From contig NZ_CP009526.1 of NCBI RefSeq assembly GCF_000969985.1, forward strand, positions 1,488,001-1,552,000: a DNA stretch of 64,000 nucleotides. Reading direction: 5' to 3'. A model generated the notes under the pieces. It searched no databases, was not told where the DNA came from, and saw only the letters and a program-made list of their open reading frames with translations. This document shows, piece after piece, positions 46,955 to 54,330 of the stretch. Position 1 is the stretch's first letter. Each line of letters begins with the position of its first letter. Origin of the DNA: Methanosarcina barkeri str. Wiesmoor (GTDB taxonomy: Archaea > Halobacteriota > Methanosarcinia > Methanosarcinales > Methanosarcinaceae). The position numbers and the translations under genes were made by a program.

Positions 46955-48301
46955 TTACTGTATTTTTTCTGCAAGCTCCACAGCAAGCTTTGCCACTTCA
47001 GTTGCACATCTCCCGAGCAGGCGGATCATTGGTTCTTTTCCCTGGCCTCCTTTATCACAGATGATTTTCGGCACACTTCCGTACTTTTTGATTGCTTCGA
47101 CTGTACCCCAGTCCATAGTACTGGAGTTTTCTGGTTCTTCAGCCCTGTCAAAAGAGGAAATTTCAAGTTTCATATCTATGCAGGCTGCAAGTGCCTCCCT
47201 GGAGTATTTTACGTTAATTGCTGCCCTAACTTCAGGATCATAACGAAGGGACGCGAGAATAATCCTTGCTACATGTCGGCTGGCCCCAAAATCCACACAA
47301 CCTACAGGAACCGCACGTCCCCTGTGCCTTACTATCCTGCCTTCGACGGCCGCAACGTCTTCGTAGCTGTCAGCTTCAAGAATAGCCATTCCTATGTTAC
47401 AACCTACTTCGGGAATCAGTTTTGAAAAATCAGGGCTGCCTTCAAGAATCGAAACTGCTTCTTTTAATTCTCTTAATACCAGATAGCGCTCTTTTTGCTC
47501 CAGAACCACTCCAAGCTGGTTTACAGGACTTACTCCCCTGCCTGCAGGCCTGCTCCTGAGGATTGCTTGTTCAACGAATTTCTTTGCTTTCCTTGCAGCT
47601 CCTTCCAGGTTCTCTCCTGAGGCTAAGAAGGCAGTCACTGCCGCAGAGTAAGTGCAGCCCGTGCCGTGTGTTCCTCCTTTAACAAAAGTGCCCGGAACAC
47701 GGGTAAAAGTCTCAGAATCAGCTTCATAAATCAAGTCAGTGGCATTCAGGTGTCCTCCTGTAACAATGACAGCTTCGACACCCAGGTCCGCAATTTTTCT
47801 GGCTGCGATTTTCGCGTCCTCAGGGGTTTTGACAGCCATGCCAGCGAGCTCACCTGCTTCGGATGCATTGGGCGTCGTAACCTTGCAGAAGGGCAGCAGT
47901 TCTTCGGTAAGGACAGAGATAGCTTCTTTTCGCAGCAGGTTTCCTCCTGCTTCAGCAGCTATAACAGGATCCAGCACAAGGGAAAGCTCGTATTTCCTGA
48001 TTTCTTTTGCAACTTCCCTTACGATTTCCGATGAGGCAAGCATACCACTTTTTGCCCACCCGACCTCCATATCGGTGCAGACAGCTTCAATCTGGCTGGC
48101 GACAGCTTCAGGAGTGAGGTCAAAGGTTTTCAGCACTCCAGTGGTATTCTGTGCAGTAACCGATGTAATAGCGCAGGTTCCATGTACTCCAAGAGCGGCA
48201 AAAGTCTTCAGGTCCGCAGCAATTCCGGCTCCTCCCCCTGAATCCGAACCTGCAATAGTCAGAACAATTGGGGTTTTTACTTTTAAGGTTTTTTCGGTCA
48301 T
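46955..48301 (-). CDS. thiDN: Bifunctional HMP-phosphate kinase / thiamine-phosphate synthase (ThiD-ThiN)
   Basis: The 448-residue protein has an N-terminal ThiD kinase domain (residues ~10-260): [41 protein letters not shown] and the catalytic [16 protein letters not shown]. The C-terminal ThiN domain (~270-448) carries [30 protein letters not shown] and [17 protein letters not shown]. ThiD phosphorylates hydroxymethylpyrimidine phosphate, and ThiN joins the product to the thiazole phosphate in place of ThiE. This fusion is common in archaea. ATG 48301 is preceded by GAGAG. Confidence 0.95.
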   Translation of the reverse strand: MTEKTLKVKTPIVLTIAGSDSGGGAGIAADLKTFAALGVHGTCAITSVTAQNTTGVLKTFDLTPEAVASQIEAVCTDMEVGWAKSGMLASSEIVREVAKEIRKYELSLVLDPVIAAEAGGNLLRKEAISVLTEELLPFCKVTTPNASEAGELAGMAVKTPEDAKIAARKIADLGVEAVIVTGGHLNATDLIYEADSETFTRVPGTFVKGGTHGTGCTYSAAVTAFLASGENLEGAARKAKKFVEQAILRSRPAGRGVSPVNQLGVVLEQKERYLVLRELKEAVSILEGSPDFSKLIPEVGCNIGMAILEADSYEDVAAVEGRIVRHRGRAVPVGCVDFGASRHVARIILASLRYDPEVRAAINVKYSREALAACIDMKLEISSFDRAEEPENSSTMDWGTVEAIKKYGSVPKIICDKGGQGKEPMIRLLGRCATEVAKLAVELAEKIQ

Positions 48302-48353
48302 GGATTTCTCTCTTTTTCATTCGTTTTCCTGCTACTTTCAGGAACTTTTTCTT

Positions 48354-48407
48354 CTGGCAATGGGAAATTTATTTAATATTCTGGCAATGGGAAATTAATT
48401 TAATATT
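48354..48407. repeat. 27-bp tandem duplication upstream of thiDN
   Basis: Two copies of a unit starting CTGGCAATGGGAAATT differ by one base and lie 50-106 bases upstream of the thiDN start. Confidence 0.9.
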
Positions 48408-48706
48408 GTGCCTTTCGGGAAGATTTTTGTAAGTTTTAATAGAATTATTTGTAAAAAATCTTCTCAACAGGTTTAAGTGACCCTTTGTTTTTTTCTGGAG
48501 GGTTGTCTCTGTCCTGAAGTAATTCTCGTTCATTTCGCGTTCATACCAGGGTATTTTGTAGAAAATTCTCGTTCATATCAGGTTTTTTTCTATATGATAA
48601 CTTAAAAAATGGTATATTGCTTCGATACATTTATATATTGTATTTGCGACTTTGATGCAAATAATCATATTTAAGACGCGGCGATCAATTTAAATCTGGA
48701 TTAACT

Positions 48707-48715
48707 ATTTATATT
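48707..48715 (+). promoter_or_regulatory. Probable TATA box of the lsm-rpl37e-purF cluster
   Basis: ATTTATATT lies 48 bases before the lsm start codon, which would give a leader of about 20-25 bases. A second TATA-like run lies near 48628. Confidence 0.45.
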
Positions 48716-48741
48716 GATATAGATAATGACTTGATTTATAA

Positions 48742-48981
<240 letters not shown>

Positions 48982-49110
48982 TCTATATCAAGCACTTCAT
49001 CTATTATCGTTAAACCTCGGAGCACCAGGACTTATTGTGACTGGCCGCAGAGATTAAATTCAGATGAATAGAATCGCTTCAGATTATCGAATACTGCTCT
49101 AACAAATTAA

Positions 49111-49302
<192 letters not shown>

Positions 49303-49351
49303 GCCTGTCTGTTCCACTTTCTCTATTTTTTACCTTCACCGGAGGTCGAAA

Positions 49352-50785
49352 TTGAAAGAAGAATGTGGCGTTGCAGGCATAATTCTACCAGGCGATAGGC
49401 CGCAATCCAATACTGTCGCATTCAAGCTGTATTACGCCTTGTATGCCCTCCAGCATAGAGGACAGGAATCCACTGGCATAATGGTATATGATGGTACATC
49501 CTCTCATTCCATTAAAGGCATGGGTCTCGTCCCTGATGTGTATAACAAAGATTCTCTTGGGCACCTGGTTGGAAATGTAGGAGTAGGGCATGTCCGCTAC
49601 TCAACCACCGGAGGATCAAAAATCGAAAATTGCCAGCCCTTTGTTCTGAAATTCAAAGGAGGAGCAGTTGCAATTGCCCATAACGGGAACCTGGTTAATG
49701 CCAGAACGCTCAAGGATGAACTGGAGTGTGAAGGCCGTATCTTTATCAGTGAGTCCGATACAGAAGTTATTGGCCACCTTCTTGTAAAAGAACTGATAAG
49801 ACACGACCCTATAGAATCAATCCGGAATGTCATGCGTAAGCTTGTCGGTTCCTATTCCCTGGTTATCCATATCGGCGGTGTTCTGTATGCTGTGCGTGAC
49901 CCTCTCGGTCTTAAGCCGCTCTGCTTTGGGGAAGTCGATGGTGGATATGCAGTATTCTCGGAAAGCGTAGCCCTTGATACCCTTAACGGCACCCTTATCA
50001 GGGATGTACGGCCAGGTGAGGTAATAGTTTTTACAGGCGACAGCTTTGAGAGCTACCAGATAGGAAACGAGCCTCATCCCGCACATTGTGTGTTTGAGTT
50101 CATTTATTTTGCAAGACCCGATTCTATTATTGACGGAAAACTGGTCTACAAAGTTCGGGAAAATATCGGGAGAGAGCTTGCCAGAGAACATCCGGTAGAG
50201 GCTGATGTTGTTTCACCTGTCCCGGACTCTGGGATTACTTCCGCAATCGGCTACGCCAGGGAGTCAGGCACCAAATACCTTGAAGGCTTGATGAAGAACC
50301 GTTATATAGGGCGTACATTTATCCTGCCTGGCCAAGAGCTGCGTGAAACCGCAGTTCGGCTTAAAATGAATGCTATCCAGGATAATGTTAAAGACAAACG
50401 TGTTGTTCTGGTTGACGACAGTATTGTCCGTGGTACAACCTCCAGGCGGATTATAGATATGGTCCGCAGGGCAGGTGCTTCAGAAATCCATGCAAGGATA
50501 GGAAGTCCAGCAATTATTGCTCCCTGTTATCTGGGTATAGATATGGCCACCAGGCAAGAACTTATCGCCTCTTATAAGACCGTAAAAGAGGTTGAAGGCC
50601 TTATTAATGCGGATTCACTCGGATATCTAAGTATTGACGGACTTATGAGGGCTCTTGGGCGCGATAAGTGCGACATGTGCCTTGGCTGCCTTACAGGTGA
50701 GTATCCTGTCGAAATTCCTGGAGAAAACTGCATAAGGAAGCAGACACGTCTGGATGATTTTAACAATAACCAGGAAAGTTCCTGA
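49352..50785 (+). CDS. purF: Amidophosphoribosyltransferase
   Basis: PurF makes phosphoribosylamine from PRPP and glutamine, the first step of purine synthesis. The 477-residue protein starts at TTG 49352, with GGAGGT 5-6 bases before it. A four-residue propeptide (MKEE) precedes the nucleophile Cys5 (CGVAGI). ALQHRGQESTGI and AIAHNGNLVNA belong to the glutaminase domain. The PRPP loop is VVLVDDSIVRGTTSRRI. Near the C-terminus CDMCLGCLTGEYP suggests the iron-sulfur-binding type. Confidence 0.97.
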   Translation: MKEECGVAGIILPGDRPQSNTVAFKLYYALYALQHRGQESTGIMVYDGTSSHSIKGMGLVPDVYNKDSLGHLVGNVGVGHVRYSTTGGSKIENCQPFVLKFKGGAVAIAHNGNLVNARTLKDELECEGRIFISESDTEVIGHLLVKELIRHDPIESIRNVMRKLVGSYSLVIHIGGVLYAVRDPLGLKPLCFGEVDGGYAVFSESVALDTLNGTLIRDVRPGEVIVFTGDSFESYQIGNEPHPAHCVFEFIYFARPDSIIDGKLVYKVRENIGRELAREHPVEADVVSPVPDSGITSAIGYARESGTKYLEGLMKNRYIGRTFILPGQELRETAVRLKMNAIQDNVKDKRVVLVDDSIVRGTTSRRIIDMVRRAGASEIHARIGSPAIIAPCYLGIDMATRQELIASYKTVKEVEGLINADSLGYLSIDGLMRALGRDKCDMCLGCLTGEYPVEIPGENCIRKQTRLDDFNNNQESS

Positions 50786-50867
50786 ACGGCTCTTCCAAGT
50801 CGATTCGTAAGGAACTTTCTTTACGATTCTTTTTGAATTTTCACCGTATTTGTGAATTCTTTCACTA

Positions 50868-50938
50868 TCTATTTGATTTTCCACTACTCTTTTTGAATTA
50901 TCAATGTCTATTTGATTCTCCACTACTCTTTTTGATCC
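50868..50938. repeat. Two-copy repeat after purF
   Basis: A 32-bp sequence starting TCTATTTGATTYTCCACTAC occurs twice with a 39-bp period. Confidence 0.8.
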
Positions 50939-50980
50939 GCTCGTAGTTTTTTTTCTGTTCTATGTTTATTCGTTATCTAG

Positions 50981-51178
50981 TTAAGCCTTTAAAAGCGTAA
51001 CATTAACTGTCCTGCTTCTCGGCCCGTCCATTTCGGCAAAAAAGATTCTCTGCCACGTCCCGAGCTCAAGCTTTCCTGCCGAAACAGGCAGGGCTTCGCT
51101 TGCTCCAAGCAGTACTGCTTTGAGATGGGAATCTGCATTGTTATCTATGCGGTCGTGACTGTAACCAGCACCAGGTTT
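50981..51178 (-). pseudogene. YjbQ/UPF0047 gene, C-terminal fragment
   Basis: The minus strand encodes the last ~65 residues of a YjbQ-family protein: GYSHDRIDNNADSHLKAVLL, GKLELGTWQRIFFAEMDGP and RSRTVNVTLLKA. A full protein has about 135 residues. Upstream of GYSHD the frame continues only into unrelated, low-quality sequence, so the N-terminal half is missing. The break is at about 51170-51180, where a plus-strand gene fragment begins. Confidence 0.8.
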
Positions 51179-51520
51179 GAGAATGAAGCACTGAAGCAGC
51201 TTAAAGAATGCATGGAGGAACTGAAAAGAGCTAAACAGGAAAGGGAGGATATCAAAAAGGAGTTTGAACCTGTTTTTGAAGAGGAAAAACAAATAGAAAA
51301 AGTGGGGAAAGTCACAGGTATGAATTATGAAAAGGTTGCAGAAAGGTATAATATTACACAAATAGCGCCTGACAGTGAAAATCTTAGAAACCATTACAAA
51401 CGACTTGAAAAGGATAAAGAGTATAGGAAAAAATGGAAAACAGCGGTATCCTCAAAAGTAGAAAAACAAGAGGCAGAACTTGGAAAGAAAGCCCTAAAAA
51501 CACTTGCAGATGAACTTTAA
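51125..51520 (+). CDS. Coiled-coil protein, probably a 5'-truncated gene
   Basis: The frame runs from ATG 51125, but its first ~14 residues (MGICIVIYAVVTVT) are antisense to the YjbQ fragment. The credible protein starts near RFENEALKQLKECMEELKRA at ~51175. The rest is highly charged and coiled-coil (KQEREDIKKEFEPVFEEEKQ), ending ENLRNHYKRLEKDKEYRKKW and a short tail. It therefore looks like the 3' part of a gene joined to yjbQ by rearrangement. A paralogous end lies in the decayed segment just downstream. Function unknown. Confidence 0.45.
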   Translation: MGICIVIYAVVTVTSTRFENEALKQLKECMEELKRAKQEREDIKKEFEPVFEEEKQIEKVGKVTGMNYEKVAERYNITQIAPDSENLRNHYKRLEKDKEYRKKWKTAVSSKVEKQEAELGKKALKTLADEL

Positions 51521-51576
51521 GATGACTGAATAAGGCAGCTTATGCCTCAACCCACTTTCCGCAATAAATTTTCGTA

Positions 51577-52065
51577 TATTCATATCTTACTGATATCGAT
51601 TTTCAATCAAACGTGGATTTATTGGACTTTTATGTAGTAGGTAAAAGCAACTATGTGGTGTATTTAGAGACAAAAAACGATATCATTCAATTTTCACCAA
51701 ATGCCACTAAAAATCCAAATTATTTGCGTCTGTTCCAAAAACGCTATCAGGAAAAATATTGATTTTCGAAAAAATACTGCGGAATGTGGGCTCAAGATAG
51801 CGAAAATTTGAAAGAGCATCATAAAAAAATGCATAATGATAAAAAGTATCAAGAAAAATACAAAAAAGCAGTAAGTAGCAAGTCTCAGAAAGAGTATGAA
51901 AAGACAGTTCAGGGAGACACTGAAAAATAATGAGCGAAGTTAGAAAACTTACCAGTATGAAAATACTGGATGAAGTGCTGTAAACGCTTTCAGGAAAAAC
52001 AGCTTCAATAATGTGCATTGACATTGATCTCGATATAAACATCAACTACGCATTTTACAATAATT
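51577..52065 (+). pseudogene. Decayed paralog of the coiled-coil gene and a following small gene
   Basis: One frame reads DFQSNVDLLDFYVVGKSNYV, then a TGA, then DSENLKEHHKKMHNDKKYQE and a tail ending QGDTEK at 51930. The part after the TGA matches the end of the preceding coiled-coil gene (DSENLRNHYKRLEKDKEYRK). An overlapping ATG at 51930 starts MSEVRKLTSMKILDEVL, which stops at once. A shifted frame then continues (TLSGKTASIMCIDIDLDINI). I read this as the remains of a two-gene unit. Confidence 0.55.
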
Positions 52066-52704
52066 AGAGAATTCTTTCAAAAGAATTATATTTTTAAGAG
52101 ATGTGCAAGCAACTATAGCGTCTTTTCTTTTCACTATGTCTTCCCAATCTGCTGTGATAAAATGAAGATCATTACTTTTTGTTAATCCTACGTGATGAGC
52201 ATCTAACATAATCTCAAAATCTGCACTATTTGATCTCTTTAAACCGGTTTCTTTCAATTTTAAACAGACATCATCATATCTTTCATTTCCACGATTAACG
52301 AAAGTAATGCATCCATCTACTAAAGAAATATTTCTTCGGTATTCTATATTAAAAGTTCGTATTATTCCCCTCAATTCATTACTTAAAATTCTTGGGTCTC
52401 GCGTAGATAATTTAGCATCCCATAGAGTTGTAATTGAAGGCTTAAGATAGTGCTTGTTTAGTATTGACATCAATTTTTTATGATCTACTGCAGCCTTTTT
52501 TCGACTTAGTTTTATAAGTATTTCATCCATGTCGCTTTTAGCAATGTTGACTTTTCCTTTACATACGTTCTTAAGCTCTCGCTTTACATTACAGCTTGAG
52601 TATTTATCGAACCTACTGTTTATAACATAAACAGATTGGAAATTCAACATATCTGTTTTGAAAACATACCCAACTAAAATATTTGTATCCAAAAAAAGTT
52701 CCAT
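52042..52704 (-). CDS. PIN-domain protein, probable nuclease of a two-gene module
   Basis: The 220-residue protein begins MELFLDTNILVGYVFKTDM, with the first acidic PIN residue in FLDTN. The later acidic motifs lie in ADFEIMLDAHHVG and HFITADWEDIVKR. The PIN fold is a magnesium-dependent RNase in VapC toxins and in RNA-processing enzymes. At 220 residues it is longer than a typical VapC (~130), with an inserted helical region (residues ~50-130). It starts 3 bases after the stop of the 297-residue gene and shares its ribosome-binding site region (GGTG), so the pair is co-translated. This suggests a toxin-antitoxin or defence pair, but neither role is proven. Confidence 0.75.
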   Translation of the reverse strand: MELFLDTNILVGYVFKTDMLNFQSVYVINSRFDKYSSCNVKRELKNVCKGKVNIAKSDMDEILIKLSRKKAAVDHKKLMSILNKHYLKPSITTLWDAKLSTRDPRILSNELRGIIRTFNIEYRRNISLVDGCITFVNRGNERYDDVCLKLKETGLKRSNSADFEIMLDAHHVGLTKSNDLHFITADWEDIVKRKDAIVACTSLKNIILLKEFSNYCKMRS

Positions 52705-52707
52705 TAT

Positions 52708-53601
52708 TTATACACCTGAGTTGGGAATGTTGTAGATGTCTTGCATTAAGTATTTAACAAATTCTTTGTTGTCTTCCGAAGGGGTATAATATGTGTCTAA
52801 TACTTTATTTCTTATATTTTCAATAGTTTCTTCTGCATCGTTGAGTTCGCCTTTATATGCTGATTTCCACTGACGTATTACATGCTCAGGAATATTTTGA
52901 TTGCAGTCAATTCTTACCCGCTTTGGATATATTTCCCAAAATATGTCACGAAGCTGTCTTACTAAGTTTAATTTTATAACATCAGGAGCATAATCTAACA
53001 CAACCCGAGTGGTATCATCCCAATCAAAGTGTATAGAAGCAATCTCGGGAAAAGAATCAATTGGAAATTCAGAAAGTAGCTCATCAAGTTTTATGGTAAT
53101 ATCATCTTTTAAACTTTCAGTTACATGAGATACATTTTTATTAGTTATGAGTAGGTATTCCTGAAATAATGTATTAAATTTATATGGGGAATTAATGTCA
53201 TACGACTCTTTCTTAGCTAAATCTCCATATCCTTCTTTAAAGCCGTACTGATCATGCAAAATACTTATTGTTTTTAAGATAATGTCTTGTTCCCTGACTG
53301 CTACCTTTCCACTAAAATCTACTGTTATTGTTGGTGGATATATAAGTTCGCCAAGTATGCAATTTTCAGAAAACGGATATGGAAGTACCTGATCTAGTAA
53401 TCTCTCTTCAGTATAAAAACCATATTTGTACCAATAACCTGGCAATTTTATGTCTACGCCTTGTTTTTGTAGTCTAGAGTCAAGCAGGTTCATTAATTTA
53501 CAAAAGTGATACCTATTCATGACTTCTTTTCGATAAGGGTTAAAGGCTTTTATGAGCCTATCAACTGCGTACCCAAGCAATTGATTTTTCTCCTCAACCA
53601 T
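52708..53601 (-). CDS. Unknown protein, partner of the PIN-domain gene
   Basis: I do not recognise the family. The 297-residue protein has an N-terminal helical region with RYHFCKLMNLLDSRLQKQG and KLPGYWYKYGFYTEERLLD. That pattern faintly recalls winged-helix or Panacea-type antitoxin domains, where an aromatic-Lys-Tyr-Gly motif is common. A middle helical region and the charged end (FVKYLMQDIYNIPNSGV) follow. There is no signal peptide or membrane segment. It is the first gene of the unit with the PIN gene. No strong ribosome-binding site precedes ATG 53601. Upstream is the GC-rich hairpin segment. Confidence 0.7.
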   Translation of the reverse strand: MVEEKNQLLGYAVDRLIKAFNPYRKEVMNRYHFCKLMNLLDSRLQKQGVDIKLPGYWYKYGFYTEERLLDQVLPYPFSENCILGELIYPPTITVDFSGKVAVREQDIILKTISILHDQYGFKEGYGDLAKKESYDINSPYKFNTLFQEYLLITNKNVSHVTESLKDDITIKLDELLSEFPIDSFPEIASIHFDWDDTTRVVLDYAPDVIKLNLVRQLRDIFWEIYPKRVRIDCNQNIPEHVIRQWKSAYKGELNDAEETIENIRNKVLDTYYTPSEDNKEFVKYLMQDIYNIPNSGV

Positions 53602-53764
53602 TAGTTGGTTATAGGAATACCTTAATCAAAACCTTTTCGATTTAAAAAATTAATTTGTTTTTATTAAAGACTCCGTATTTAATTTGCGTTATCACTTGAG
53701 TACAAAATCGTTGACATAGCACGGACAGGCAAGAAGAATGAGAGAACAAAGCAAAAGAAGAAAT

Positions 53765-54010
53765 ATCAGCTCAGCGGTAGTGCGGCTTAGCACCGCCACC
53801 AAATAATTTAAGAAAAGTCAGAAGGTGGAGGCGGGCGGGAGCGGGTGAATACACGCCCTGCCGCCCTCTATTTGTTAGGGCTTAAGCCCTCTTGCGCCGT
53901 GCTTTAGGCGCGTCGCAATTCACCTGACAAACACAAAAGGAGGATATGCCACACCACACCAAACAGACAAGGCATAGCCGGCTTAAGGGTTAAAGCCCCC
54001 GCCGGTTGGT
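53765..54010. ncRNA. Candidate structured RNA: GC-rich run of hairpins
   Basis: In an AT-rich genome this ~245-bp stretch is strikingly GC-rich and holds at least five successive inverted repeats. They are GCG..GTGC-GGCTTA-GCAC-CGC (53774-53796), a 14-bp imperfect stem with AATA loop (53834-53865), the perfect palindrome AGGGCTTAAGCCCT (53877-53890), GCGCC/GGCGC (53894-53911), and CCGGC/GCCGG enclosing GCTT/AAGC (53978-54005). CCGCCACC (53793) can also pair with GGTGGAGGCGG (53824). GC-rich hairpins in an AT-rich archaeon usually mark RNA genes. It matches no tRNA, rRNA, RNase P or SRP RNA that I can recognise. Strand is undetermined. Confidence 0.45.
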
Positions 54011-54039
54011 TGCGGTTAATATCCCTCTTCCTCTACAAG

Positions 54040-54148
54040 CTGTCCGACAATTACTTTCGGTAATAAAAGAATTCCTTCTTTTTTGATTTAAGGCCTTATT
54101 TGCTTTCTTTTTAGCACCTTTTTATTACTACCAATAATTGTTGGACAG
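54040..54148. mobile_element. MITE with ~30-bp terminal inverted repeats
   Basis: The left end CTGTCCGACAATTACTTTCG and the inverted right end CTGTCCAACAATTATTGGTA continue in parallel to TAATAAAA, giving about 30 bp of imperfect terminal repeats on a 109-bp non-coding element. It differs from the MITEs at 5661 and 7986. No matching transposase is in the window. Confidence 0.7.
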
Positions 54149-54330
54149 CCTGTAAAGAAGGGAGAATTCGTGACCCTCTGCGCTCCCGTTGTAATAAAGC
54201 TCAGGAAATATGAGAACCTAAAAATAGTACTCAGGAGGGTAGTTTTTCCAACCTGATCATAAAAGACAGATGTACTTGCTTGCCTGGTTAGATCAATAAC
54301 CCTCAAGATCTTACTACAATTTACTCTGTT

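Noticed and set aside
53765-54010. RNase P RNA or SRP RNA
   Set aside because: None of the conserved core sequences of either RNA is visible, and the segment is shorter than archaeal versions.
54088-54306. 72-residue minus-strand gene
   Set aside because: It overlaps the right half of a MITE and has no coding character.
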